This document shows positions 17,801-25,552 of a stretch of DNA of 64,000 bases, in pieces. The stretch is taken from the NCBI GenBank assembly GCA_030429235.1, contig JAUIDB010000002.1:1-64000 (forward strand). The letters run 5' to 3'. The position numbers were made by a program, and so were the translations under genes. Every line of letters begins with the position of its first letter. Position 1 is the stretch's first letter. The notes beneath the pieces were generated by a model. That model saw only the letters and a program-made list of their open reading frames with translations. It ran no database searches and was not told the origin of the DNA. This DNA is from Thermoanaerobaculia bacterium. GTDB taxonomy: Bacteria; Acidobacteriota; Thermoanaerobaculia; Multivoradales; JAIOJS01.

Positions 17801-20800
17801 CGACGAGGCCCACGGCACCCGCGAGGTCCGGATTGTTGCAGACACAACTGTCAGACTGTACGTCGCACACCGTGGTCTGGACGTCGGTCCAACGGACGTT
17901 ATCGAACCAGAGACCGGTACCGGTGGCAGCGGGGTCGGTATTGTAGTTGACTTCGAGGTAGTACGACTCGCCGGTCGAGAGGCCTGAGAGATCGAAGACG
18001 GCGTCTCCCCAGGTGAGGTCGGCACCGGTCCAACCCGCATCGTTCGTAATGTGGCAGAGGGAGGCCTGGGAGGCTCCGACCGAATCGTAGGTCTCACCGG
18101 TTGGGGTGAGAAGGGTGTGGGTTCCGCTGCCGATATGGACAGCGTGGACGTTGCCTTTGTCCCACGGGCCCGAGGCTGGGTCCTCGATGTCGTAACGAAC
18201 CGCCAGGGTCACGGAGGGACTCCCCGCCTGGGGTACGAAGAAGGGAGACTGTGCCACATCGCAGGTGTTGTCGATTCCAGAGGTCGAGTGGATCGACCAG
18301 CTGCCGAGCGACGCCTGCGAGTTGTCGCGGGTGAAGCCGCTGGCCAGCGTCCATTGCTCCTCGTCCACCTCGAAGGAGTTCGGGGTTGGCATGGCCGCCA
18401 AGTCCTGTTCGGTCGCTCCCAGACTGAAGCCGCTCTGGGTCGTCAGAGGGGGCATCTGCGCTTGCATCTCGTCGGCGGTGACGGCGATCGAGAAGCTGGG
18501 TTGGTGGCCACAGGTGGCACCCGAGAGGTTGAAGTCGAAGGTGCTCGCCGCCTGGACCGTTTCAGCGAGACTCGCCGCCATGGCGATCGGCATGGGCGTC
18601 GTCACGGTCACGGCGGGATCAGCGGTTGCGATCGTAGCCACGACGTTGCTGAGGGAACCTACGCCATTGTTGACTACCGAGAAACCAACGCGCCCGGTTT
18701 CACAGTTGTCGAGAATGCCGTCACTGTCGCCATCGCCGAGCACTAGGTTCAAGGTCGCCGAGTCGTTGACGTAGATGGCACTCGGGCCCGCGTTGGGAGT
18801 GACTGAGATGCAGGATGATGGAACCGAACCACAGGATTCGGATCCCACCGGGTGACGCACGATCTGGTAGTAGTAAGTGGTGCCGTTGGCGACCGCAGTG
18901 TCGTTGTAGCCGGTTCCAGAAGCATCGTTCGCGATCCGCGTGAAGCCAGCGTTGCATCCGATGTCGTTGCGGTAGATGTCGATCAAGTCGGCGCCGGGGT
19001 TTGGCGTCCAGGAGAGGGCGACGGAGTTGTTGCTGCCGCTACCCGCCAGGGTAGGCGCCGCGGGAGGCGTGCAGGCTTGGTTGCAGACGTTCCACATGGC
19101 GTCACTGGTGCATGCGATCTCGTGTCGGTCGAAGGCCGCCGCGAGTTGGCAGGAGTGAGGGGTTCCGTTGGCCAGGTTACCGTCGTCGTCGTCGACGAAC
19201 CGCATGGTGCGCCAGTTAGAACCGGAGTTGCACCCGTTCGAGGTCCAAGTCGCACCTCCCGTGTTGCAGGTGAAGGCCTGGTTGGCCTGACTGCGGGAGA
19301 GATACCAAAGGCGGTCGGTGATCGACCAGGCCGCCCCGGCTCCGTACGGACCTCCGGCCCCGGGGCAGTTCCAATCGGGGTAGGTTCCGTTGCGCCCCGA
19401 ACAACCCGTTTGCAGGTCATAGGCAGCGAAGTCGAACAGGGCGCCCGACGAGACGTACGACTCGCAGTGTCCTTCCTTGTTGTCGGCCCCGTTGGGGATA
19501 TTGAAGCCGCAGGGGCCGTTGTAGCTGCCGTTGCAGGCCGGAGAGTTCGAACAGGGGCAGATGTTGTCGGTGAACCAATCGACCGTCCATGGACGGTTGT
19601 TGGCATGGTTGCCCCAGTCGATGTCGCGAACGCCGTCGCAGGGAGCAGCGGCCGTGGGATGGCTAACACAAGGGTCACCGTACCCCCCGCAGGCGCCACC
19701 GCTGAAGAAGAACCCCCAGCCCACGCACGAGTCGAGGGTCTGCAGGGCGGCGGTGAAGTCACCGTAGGTCTCACCGGTTCCGTTTTCGGCCGTGGCGGCG
19801 CTCCCGTCGTTGGAGTCGAAGCCGTGGCCCCACTCATGCATGGCGATGCCCACATCTTCACCGGTGTTGCCACAGGTAAGGCTGCCCACGGTTCCGCTGG
19901 TGTAGAAGTTGAGGCTTGCGCCGTTCCAGAAGGCATTGCAGCTATCGTTGATGTTGACGTTGACGGGCAGTTGTGAGCTGAGCCAGGCCGTGGCCGGATA
20001 GTAGGACCGAGCCTTCTCGGCGATCTTGTTGACGTGGACGAATTGCTGGCGCGCCGCCGCCGTGTTGTCGTTGATACCAAGCTGATTGGCACAGTCGTTG
20101 GGAGCAGTAGGGGCCGAGCTGAAGTCGATGTCACCAACGCCGTCAGACGGTGCGCTACCGGGACCGCCGGCACAGTTGTCGTTCACAGAGACGTACGGAC
20201 CGATGTGGCGAGCGGTCTGTGCGTTCGAGTCCCAGGTGTAGACACCCGACGAGTTGGTCGCCACTCCGAGCGGGGTCACGTTGGCAAAAGGCCAGCCGAC
20301 CGTCACCTGCGGTTGGACCACCCCTCCGACCCGCCATGAGATTGGCCAGTAGCCACCTCGGACCTGCGAGAACTCTCGAGTGTCTCGCATCTCGAGGACC
20401 TCGCCCGTCGTGGCGTCGACGCGCAGGCGCCAGACGGCCTGATCTCCCGCCCGGGCAATGTGGTACTCCCACACCGGGCGTAGGCCGTACCCTTGGCCAT
20501 CGACATAGTCGCCCCGTTCGTCGGCGGAGGTACGGGTGGGAATGAGGTAAAGCTGCGACTTGCCGTGCTGGAAGTCTCGACCCTCGACGAAACCGCCGAG
20601 GTACTCGGAGCCCTGTTCTCGGGCGTCGATCTCGTCGAGTTCGACCGAGGCGAACGAAGTGTTCGGCGCTGGCACCAGACGGGCCCCCCACTGCACGAGG
20701 TTTCCGTGGTTGACTCGAAAGAAAACGCGTGCATCCTCGATGCGGAGGCCGTCCTGCCAGACCTCGAACTCCACGTTCCACAGGTAGTCACTCAGGGGAC

Positions 20801-21299
20801 CAGAGGCCGCGGTGGCGACTCGGAGTTCTCGGCCTGCAGTACCGAGGAGGTCGCCGTGCTGGGCGATGAAGTCACGAGCGAGGCTCTCGAGGGTGGTGAG
20901 ATCGACGTCTTGCTGACCGCCCAGCCGAGCCCCGAGATCCGCTAGCGTGAGCCGGTTGCCTCGTCCTGGGATCCACGGGATTCCAGCTCCTTCGGCCACT
21001 TCGACCAACCCGCTGCGACGGTCGATGTAGGCCCGCCAGTCGCCGCGCGCGATCTGCGCCTGTCGGAAACTCACCCAGTCGTCTTCCTGTTCGGGGCCCA
21101 GCGTCACAGCTTCGATCGGTTCGATATCGACGGTGGGACGCAGGAGGATGTCGACTTTGGCTTTCGAGGCCCATTCCGAGGCTGGGCCGTCGTCGACGCG
21201 TTGAGCCGGTAGCACCGTGGAAGCGAGGCAGAGCGTCAGAGCCAGTGGTAGTGATCGCTTCCACATAGGCGAGCCGAACGAGAATGGCAAAGGATCCAT
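14802..21299 (-). CDS. Giant secreted multidomain metalloprotease, 2165 aa
   Basis: A signal peptide (hydrophobic WKRSLPLALTLCLAS, then VLPAQ) precedes an FTP/PepSY-like propeptide with EYHIARAGDQAVWRLRVDATTGE around residue 265. The catalytic domain has GIAMHEWGHGFDSND near residue 486 with a downstream Glu in GETYGDF, a gluzincin HExxH...E site. Many Cys pairs suggest disulfides. After it come fibronectin-III-like domains (for example VALSWTPNPGADLIDIYRND), beta-sandwich CUB/MAM-like regions, and a C-terminal PQQ-type beta-propeller (residues about 1830-2165; repeats such as VYAVNAETGQQIWASP and GALLWNFDTGDG). The ATG at 21299 has GGAG 6 nt upstream; a TTG at 21311 overlaps that site. It is the first gene of the five-gene operon. 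Confidence 0.88.
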   Translation of the reverse strand: MDPLPFSFGSPMWKRSLPLALTLCLASTVLPAQRVDDGPASEWASKAKVDILLRPTVDIEPIEAVTLGPEQEDDWVSFRQAQIARGDWRAYIDRRSGLVEVAEGAGIPWIPGRGNRLTLADLGARLGGQQDVDLTTLESLARDFIAQHGDLLGTAGRELRVATAASGPLSDYLWNVEFEVWQDGLRIEDARVFFRVNHGNLVQWGARLVPAPNTSFASVELDEIDAREQGSEYLGGFVEGRDFQHGKSQLYLIPTRTSADERGDYVDGQGYGLRPVWEYHIARAGDQAVWRLRVDATTGEVLEMRDTREFSQVRGGYWPISWRVGGVVQPQVTVGWPFANVTPLGVATNSSGVYTWDSNAQTARHIGPYVSVNDNCAGGPGSAPSDGVGDIDFSSAPTAPNDCANQLGINDNTAAARQQFVHVNKIAEKARSYYPATAWLSSQLPVNVNINDSCNAFWNGASLNFYTSGTVGSLTCGNTGEDVGIAMHEWGHGFDSNDGSAATAENGTGETYGDFTAALQTLDSCVGWGFFFSGGACGGYGDPCVSHPTAAAPCDGVRDIDWGNHANNRPWTVDWFTDNICPCSNSPACNGSYNGPCGFNIPNGADNKEGHCESYVSSGALFDFAAYDLQTGCSGRNGTYPDWNCPGAGGPYGAGAAWSITDRLWYLSRSQANQAFTCNTGGATWTSNGCNSGSNWRTMRFVDDDDGNLANGTPHSCQLAAAFDRHEIACTSDAMWNVCNQACTPPAAPTLAGSGSNNSVALSWTPNPGADLIDIYRNDIGCNAGFTRIANDASGTGYNDTAVANGTTYYYQIVRHPVGSESCGSVPSSCISVTPNAGPSAIYVNDSATLNLVLGDGDSDGILDNCETGRVGFSVVNNGVGSLSNVVATIATADPAVTVTTPMPIAMAASLAETVQAASTFDFNLSGATCGHQPSFSIAVTADEMQAQMPPLTTQSGFSLGATEQDLAAMPTPNSFEVDEEQWTLASGFTRDNSQASLGSWSIHSTSGIDNTCDVAQSPFFVPQAGSPSVTLAVRYDIEDPASGPWDKGNVHAVHIGSGTHTLLTPTGETYDSVGASQASLCHITNDAGWTGADLTWGDAVFDLSGLSTGESYYLEVNYNTDPAATGTGLWFDNVRWTDVQTTVCDVQSDSCVCNNPDLAGAVGLVDLDACDVGIQVSWTDVSDWGDGAPTGTIEVFRSVDGISWTSAGVDPDGVSPFVDTGATPGQPYHYRVLATNGCLATAEIVSSPTTITDVANGPVFGGIQSATDVDSCRETGVALSWNAPSNWQNPCAGNDCTFTIYRGATPIATLPMTTLSYTDAGGAPGVAETYHVRANNPTCSAGSTITLPGTDVVNPVPPTFGGVTFAGALGTECKARVEWNPASSSCGGTPVYNVYRTDDGSAPDAGDLYQTCVTNLFYEDTNVTGGTTYRYMVRAEDSLLGGGGACADGFEESNTTDLSALPSAGGGVQTLYENNFDAATPPTIDDWVLGSFYQPPPAIQPTSWLGVQTCTANSGTNIFRFGGTACTDDYNTDQYYFAQPAGTTGISVPPGATTTRLEFEHRRQFETNWDGAAVAVSLDGSSYTFVPPSMIISGTTYNGNLTQWAGCSVTLGPNGLPIFTGTDTSFTPTEVDLDAVCDAIDAGSDGCQGEDLRIAFTTIADCTVTADGWFLDDVVVTADVPGAACTNDPAQLPAFTALSTDQQVKLEWQNPLDCDLGGSLNGPVNVVVRWDPASFPTSHTGGNAGTTTACVDGSYGTWTHGGLTNDDDYFYSAFLVDADGNSSARRVVEALPFDNTAETKWAYATAASATSGPGIGSVYVASNDRTLHSMNPGTGGGDWPGPAPQWQPLTMGAPSQGRPTILPLPAPGPGGATKIALLGSQDQRVYAVNAETGQQIWASPDLGGMIQGSPTAMLTVYGGAFDLVFAGTRNAGGASAVHALNLNDGSIAWTFDNGGGASAIGIISGAAWVDYANTRLYFTSRRRAGGSPNTLWAINFTGASAASHWSVDAGEIDGNVSLWNGRVYIGNNEGGVQGRDEANGALLWNFDTGDGPVKNGMVIDRPGQRLFFSTTNRVWGLGFAGDTDTLLWSTTAVPGPSSPVLPPGAFLYVGANNGRFYEVDLATGGSTSVQLGDGTAVIGRPSFDGTTLYAGSDSGAVYSVTPPL

Positions 21300-21357
21300 C
21301 GGGTTCTCCAAGAAGAGGCGTCGGTCCGGGAACCGATTGAGCTGGCGTTGTTCTTCG

Positions 21358-21385
21358 ATTATAGGTTTCGCAATCCAGAACGCAA
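21358..21385 (-). promoter_or_regulatory. Promoter of the protease/peptide-modification operon
   Basis: On the minus strand TTGCGT (21380-21385) is followed 16 nt later by a perfect TATAAT (21358-21363). Transcription would begin near 21351, about 50 nt before the protease ATG. A divergent -10 for the SLOG-like gene lies close by. Confidence 0.55.
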
Positions 21386-21414
21386 GAACGGTCTCGAACC
21401 AGGGTGGACGCTGC

Positions 21415-21420
21415 TACAAT
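21415..21420 (+). promoter_or_regulatory. -10 element of the SLOG-like gene
   Basis: GCTACAAT ending at 21420 is a good extended -10-like box (TACAAT), 35 nt before the ATG at 21455. The -35 is weak. The two divergent promoters lie within about 60 bp and could be co-regulated. Confidence 0.4.
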
Positions 21421-21454
21421 CGGCCGAATCACAGATACCGAGGAGTTGAGGACA

Positions 21455-22015
21455 ATGCCATATCAAGAGGGAGCAGTACTGCACAGTGGAGGTCACAAAG
21501 GGACCGAAGCAGAGTTCGGGCGACAGGCCGAACGTTGGGGCCTGCGCGAGGTGACCTACACCTTCGACGGACACGTTTCCGAGCGCGAGCGAGGACTGGT
21601 GCACCTGGACGACGCCGCACTGGCCCAGGGAGACGTCTCGATGGAGATCGTGTCGCGCCACATGGGACGGACCTACCACAGCGCCGAACGGATCCGTCGC
21701 GTGATCCAGTCGATCTTCCACATGGTGGTCAACTCGCACCACGTGCTGGCGGTCGGCTGGTTGCTGCCCAGTGGATTGGTCAAGGGCGGGACCGGTTGGG
21801 GAGTCGAACTCGCCAAGTTCTTCAACCGCCCCGTCTCGGTCTTCGATCAGGAGCGCAACAGCTGGTTCACCTGGCGCGAGCACTCGTGGCACCCGGAGAC
21901 GCCGGTACTCGAGGACCGACCCTTTGCCGCCACGGGGACCCGCAACCTCACCGAGGCCGGGAAGGCGGCCATCGTCGATCTCTTCGAGCGCTCGTTCGGT
22001 CCTGCTCCCGAGTAG
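21455..22015 (+). CDS. SLOG-superfamily-like nucleotide-binding protein, 186 aa
   Basis: The N-terminus VLHSGGHKGTEAEFGRQAE and the later GGTGWGVELAKFFNRPVSVFDQ look like the two glycine-rich loops of SLOG/Rossmann-like folds (DprA, lysine-decarboxylase-like and YpsA-type proteins), where they bind nucleotides or nucleotide-derived ligands. The middle is helical with several His (SIFHMVVNSHHVLAVGW). No signal or membrane segment is present. The ATG at 21455 gives the GG motif at the expected distance from the N-terminus and has GGAG/GAGG upstream; an earlier ATG at 21404 precedes the -10 box and is unlikely. It is divergent from the protease operon. Family placement is tentative and the function unknown. 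Confidence 0.65.
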   Translation: MPYQEGAVLHSGGHKGTEAEFGRQAERWGLREVTYTFDGHVSERERGLVHLDDAALAQGDVSMEIVSRHMGRTYHSAERIRRVIQSIFHMVVNSHHVLAVGWLLPSGLVKGGTGWGVELAKFFNRPVSVFDQERNSWFTWREHSWHPETPVLEDRPFAATGTRNLTEAGKAAIVDLFERSFGPAPE

Positions 22016-22170
22016 ACGAGTCGGCTCAGCCCACTGCCAGAAGGGCTCCGGGCTCGGCAAGGTCGGAAGCGGGGGGAGCGAATCGGTTGTGCTGGGAATC
22101 GGCTGAGACTTCGAAGAGGGGGCGTGGGGTGGCAGCTTCGACGGACCACCGAACGAGCAAGGAGACAGGC

Positions 22171-22956
22171 TTGGCGTCCTCCCGATTCATCGCTCTGACC
22201 CGCGGGATCAGTTCGACCCTGGCTCGGTGCGAGTTGACCCATCTCGAACGCGAGCCGATCGACGTCGACCGGGCCCGACTGCAGCATGGGGTCTACGAGC
22301 GGGCCCTGGAGGCGGCCGGCTGTCGGCTCGAACGCGTGCCGGCGGCCGACGAACTGCCAGACTGCACCTTCGTCGAGGATACCGCCGTCGTCGTGGATGA
22401 GCTCGCGGTGGTCTGTCGCCCCGGCGCGGAGTCTCGACGGACCGAGGCTGCGGCCGTCGCCCAAATCCTCGAGCGTTATCGTCCTCTGGTCTTCATCGAA
22501 ACGCCGGGTACGGTCGATGGGGGAGATGTCCTGCGGGTGGGGCGTCAGGTGTTCGTGGGGATGTCCACGCGGACCAATCGGTCCGGTCTCGAGCAGCTGC
22601 AGGCGTCCCTGGTTCCTCTCGGGTACGTGGTGACCCCAGTTCTCGTGTCTCATTGCCTGCATCTCAAGACTGCCGCTACGGGCCTCGACGACGAGACGGT
22701 CCTGGTTCAGCGGGCCTGGCTGCCGCAGTTCGAACCCTCGGGGCTTCGCGTCGTCGCCAGCCATCCAGAGGAACCCTTCGCCGCCAATGCCCTGGCGATC
22801 GGAGCGGTGGTGCTCTATCCCCAGCGTTTCCCCCGGACGCTGGAGCGGCTCCTGGCCGAGGGTTACGACGTGCGCACGGTGCCCGCGGACGAACTCGGCC
22901 GCGCCGAGGCGGGACTCACGTGCTGCAGCGTGGTGTTCGAGGCGAACCGTTCCTAG
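22171..22956 (+). CDS. Dimethylarginine dimethylaminohydrolase-like amidinohydrolase
   Basis: The 261-aa protein fits DDAH in length and motifs: FVEDTAVVVDE near residue 70, ETPGTVDGGDVL near 110, CLHLKTAATGLDD with the catalytic His near 160, and the C-terminal LTCCSVVFEAN with the nucleophilic Cys. DDAH converts N-methylated arginines to citrulline; close relatives act on other guanidino compounds, so the substrate is uncertain. The start is a TTG at 22171 with AAGGAG 6 nt upstream, giving ASSRFIALTRGIS, the expected DDAH N-terminus. Its TAG shares the CTAG at 22953-22956 with the stop of the convergent gene. Confidence 0.88.
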   Translation: MASSRFIALTRGISSTLARCELTHLEREPIDVDRARLQHGVYERALEAAGCRLERVPAADELPDCTFVEDTAVVVDELAVVCRPGAESRRTEAAAVAQILERYRPLVFIETPGTVDGGDVLRVGRQVFVGMSTRTNRSGLEQLQASLVPLGYVVTPVLVSHCLHLKTAATGLDDETVLVQRAWLPQFEPSGLRVVASHPEEPFAANALAIGAVVLYPQRFPRTLERLLAEGYDVRTVPADELGRAEAGLTCCSVVFEANRS

Positions 22957-23903
22957 AGTTCGGTCCACAGCAGGTAGGGGAGACCACCTCGACGCCCCTG
23001 GACCACGGCGTGCTGGCCAAACCGGCGCGCGTAGGTCAGAGCTGCCGCCGGGCCGAGGTCGAGCACGAAGACCGAGGGCTCGGGGCTCCAATCGGGGTGG
23101 TCGGGATTTCCCGTACCGGCGACGAATGAGTAGCGGTCAGCCGACAGCCTCTCCTGCAGTCTCTTCATCGCTTCTAGGTTGGCGGTGGCAGCCGTGGGAA
23201 CCGACTTCGGATTCCAGGCGGTGAGGAAGCTCCAGTCCCACGCCCCGGCCTGCGCGAGCCAGCGATCGAGTTCTTCGTGGCGCCGCCCGATCCTGAGGGT
23301 GAGCGGCCCTTCGGGGCGATCGACCTGGTAGCTGGTGTGGCGGTAGGCGGCCTCGAGTGGGCGTGGCTCCACGCGGAACCGTTCCGCCGGTGGGTAGTGG
23401 GCCGGTTGGTGGAAGTCGGGCGTTCCGCCCGGGAGCGGGTGGGAGACCAGGTAGCGTCTCCTCGAGGATGCGCCGTCGACCGCCGCGGCGAACAGCGACC
23501 AGGGAGGTTCCGGCAGCGCGTCGAGATCCAGTCGCGCCCGACCGTGCCACCGGTCTCGGTCCCGGTGTGCCTCGAATTCGAGGTCGGGGTCGTCTCCGGA
23601 ACGCTGCCGCGGGCCGCAGAAGGTCCACGCCAACCAGTGTCCGTGGGGCGAGAACTCGAGCTCGGTGTAGTGCACGGCGGCGGTGGGAAAACGCTCGGCG
23701 ACGAACAGCTCGACGACCTCGTAGTTCCACAGTCCTTCGAGGGCGCGAGCCGGACCGGGAGGCGGCGGATCCCGGCGCCAGGGGGCCTGGATCTGGATCT
23801 CCACCCGGGATTCTCGGACCTCGAGTTGCAGGCTCGGGGTATCTTCGAGGACCGCTTGGTCACCGCTCCAGGTGTGGCCGACGTCCAGGCGCCACTGGAC
23901 CAA
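22953..23903 (-). CDS. DOMON-like domain fused to DUF3293
   Basis: The 316-aa cytoplasmic protein has two parts. Residues 1-185 resemble DOMON/CBM9-like beta-sandwiches: GLWNYEVVELFVAE and YTELEFSPHGHWLAWTF match the W-x-x-x-x-x-E-L-F and E-x-x-x-SP-x-x-x-W signatures. Residues about 210-316 match DUF3293: SFLTAWNPKS, then an Asn/Leu-rich helix, PDWSPEPSVFVLDL, and AAALTYARRFGQHAVV. I know these as separate proteins, so the fusion is noteworthy. No signal peptide is present. The gene lies 7 nt after the M1 peptidase stop and is the last of a three-gene operon. Confidence 0.75.
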   Translation of the reverse strand: MVQWRLDVGHTWSGDQAVLEDTPSLQLEVRESRVEIQIQAPWRRDPPPPGPARALEGLWNYEVVELFVAERFPTAAVHYTELEFSPHGHWLAWTFCGPRQRSGDDPDLEFEAHRDRDRWHGRARLDLDALPEPPWSLFAAAVDGASSRRRYLVSHPLPGGTPDFHQPAHYPPAERFRVEPRPLEAAYRHTSYQVDRPEGPLTLRIGRRHEELDRWLAQAGAWDWSFLTAWNPKSVPTAATANLEAMKRLQERLSADRYSFVAGTGNPDHPDWSPEPSVFVLDLGPAAALTYARRFGQHAVVQGRRGGLPYLLWTEL

Positions 23904-23910
23904 GACGGGA

Positions 23911-25551
23911 CTACTCCTCGCGATCCGAGGCTTCGAGGACCCAGCCGTCGGGGTCGACGAGAATCACCGCTTCCGGGGCGGCCGTGAACACGCTCTGGCC
24001 GCCTTCCATCGAGAGGTGTCGATCCCGGCCGTCGACGCGGATCGGCAACGGCATGGCGAAAGCGGTGTCCTGCCAGGCCAGGGTCACCTGGTCACCCTGC
24101 CGCGAGAGTTCCCAACTCGGGAGGTCGGCGGTGTAGATGTAGCGCTGCCAGAACCACTGCAGGTCGCGACCGGTGGCCTCCTCCACGTAGGCCGTCCAGT
24201 TCTCCATCGAGACCAGCCGGTAGGCGAAGCGAGGGTCGGTGGAGAAGCCGTGCAGCAGCTCGAAGAAGGCCTGGTCGCCCAGGAGGTAGCGCAGAGTGTG
24301 CAGGACGGCAGCGCCCTTGACGTAGATGTCCCCCTGGTAGGCCTGCGAGGCGGTGTAGTTCTCTCCCTGGATGATCGGCTTCTTGTTGCGCGTGCCACGG
24401 ATGAAGCGGGCCATGTAGTCAAGGTAGTCATCGACCCCGCGGGTGTCGTTGACGTAGACCGCCTCGGCGTAGGTGGTGAAGCCCTCCTGAATCCAGAAGT
24501 CGCTCCAATCGTCGACCGAGATCTTGTTGCCCCACCATTCGTGCGCGGTCTCGTGCAGCAACAGATCCTCGAACCCCCACCGGTTGTTGGCGTAGTTGCC
24601 ACCGTAGGCGATCAGTGTCTGGTGCTCCATTCCTTTGTACGGCGAATCGACGACCCAGAACTTGTCGTCGAGGAAGGGGTACTCGCCGAAGCGGCGACCG
24701 AGGACCTTCAGGATTCTTGGGGCCTGCGTCCACATGGCTCGGGCCTTGGCCTCGTGCTCGGGAATGGTCCAGTACAGGATCGGCACGTCCAGGGTGCCGT
24801 CGACCCCGTGGTAGCGCTCCTCGATCGATCGGTAGGGTCCGATCGCGAGGGAGACGCCGTAGTTGTTGATCGGATAGTGCACGCGCCAGCGTGTAGTGGT
24901 CGTGCCGTCGGGGTTCTCGGTTTCCGACAGCCGCCGACCGTTGGTCAGGCCAACGAGCGAGGAGGGCACGGTGAGCGCGATCGACATCCCCTCGTCCGGT
25001 TCGTCGGAGGGGTGGTCCTTGCAGGGCCACCAGCTATCGCCGCCGCTACCCTGGCTCGTCACGCCGATCCAGTGCTCTCCGGAGGGGGTCTTCTCCCAGA
25101 CGAAGCCGTCGATCCAGGGGGGCTGCAGAGCGACCTTCGGCTCGCCGCGGTAGCTGATACCGACCACGGCGCGGTGGCCGGTACGCCAGCCGCCGTCCAG
25201 GACGACCCGAATCAGCCCTCGGCGGTGCTTCCAAGCCGCGGATCTACCGTCGACGGTCACGCTGCCGACCTCGAGCCGATCGTCCAGGTGGATCACGAAC
25301 TCATCGAGGGGCGACAGGGCTTCGACCGTGGCGAGGTTGCGACCTTCGATGCTCTGGGTCTCGGGGTCGATCTTCAGTTCGAGGTCGTAGTGCCGCACGT
25401 CGTAGGCGGCCTGCTCGGGCAGGAGCACCCCGCCGCTGTCGAGCATCTGGTTCTTGACGTACCAGACGAAGCCGATCAGGCCGGCGACCGCGAGGCCGCC
25501 GAGGAGGAGGGTGCCGAAGCAACCGAGCTTGACCCAGCGAGGGATCTTCAT
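23911..25551 (-). CDS. Membrane-anchored M1-family aminopeptidase
   Basis: The 546-aa protein has one N-terminal transmembrane helix (residues about 5-30) with a large periplasmic part. The M1 signature is complete: GMEHQTLIAYG substitutes for the exopeptidase GxMEN motif, and HETAHEWWGN (near residue 330) with the third zinc ligand in WIQEGFTTYAEA. The N-terminal domain shows the usual beta-rich saddle (EPKVALQPPW, WWPCKDHPSDEP). It probably releases N-terminal amino acids from peptides outside the cytoplasm. The length is short for M1 and lacks the long C-terminal helical domain. The ATG at 25551 begins 1 nt after the fabH-like stop, so the two are co-translated. Confidence 0.9.
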   Translation of the reverse strand: MKIPRWVKLGCFGTLLLGGLAVAGLIGFVWYVKNQMLDSGGVLLPEQAAYDVRHYDLELKIDPETQSIEGRNLATVEALSPLDEFVIHLDDRLEVGSVTVDGRSAAWKHRRGLIRVVLDGGWRTGHRAVVGISYRGEPKVALQPPWIDGFVWEKTPSGEHWIGVTSQGSGGDSWWPCKDHPSDEPDEGMSIALTVPSSLVGLTNGRRLSETENPDGTTTTRWRVHYPINNYGVSLAIGPYRSIEERYHGVDGTLDVPILYWTIPEHEAKARAMWTQAPRILKVLGRRFGEYPFLDDKFWVVDSPYKGMEHQTLIAYGGNYANNRWGFEDLLLHETAHEWWGNKISVDDWSDFWIQEGFTTYAEAVYVNDTRGVDDYLDYMARFIRGTRNKKPIIQGENYTASQAYQGDIYVKGAAVLHTLRYLLGDQAFFELLHGFSTDPRFAYRLVSMENWTAYVEEATGRDLQWFWQRYIYTADLPSWELSRQGDQVTLAWQDTAFAMPLPIRVDGRDRHLSMEGGQSVFTAAPEAVILVDPDGWVLEASDREE

Positions 25552-25552
25552 C

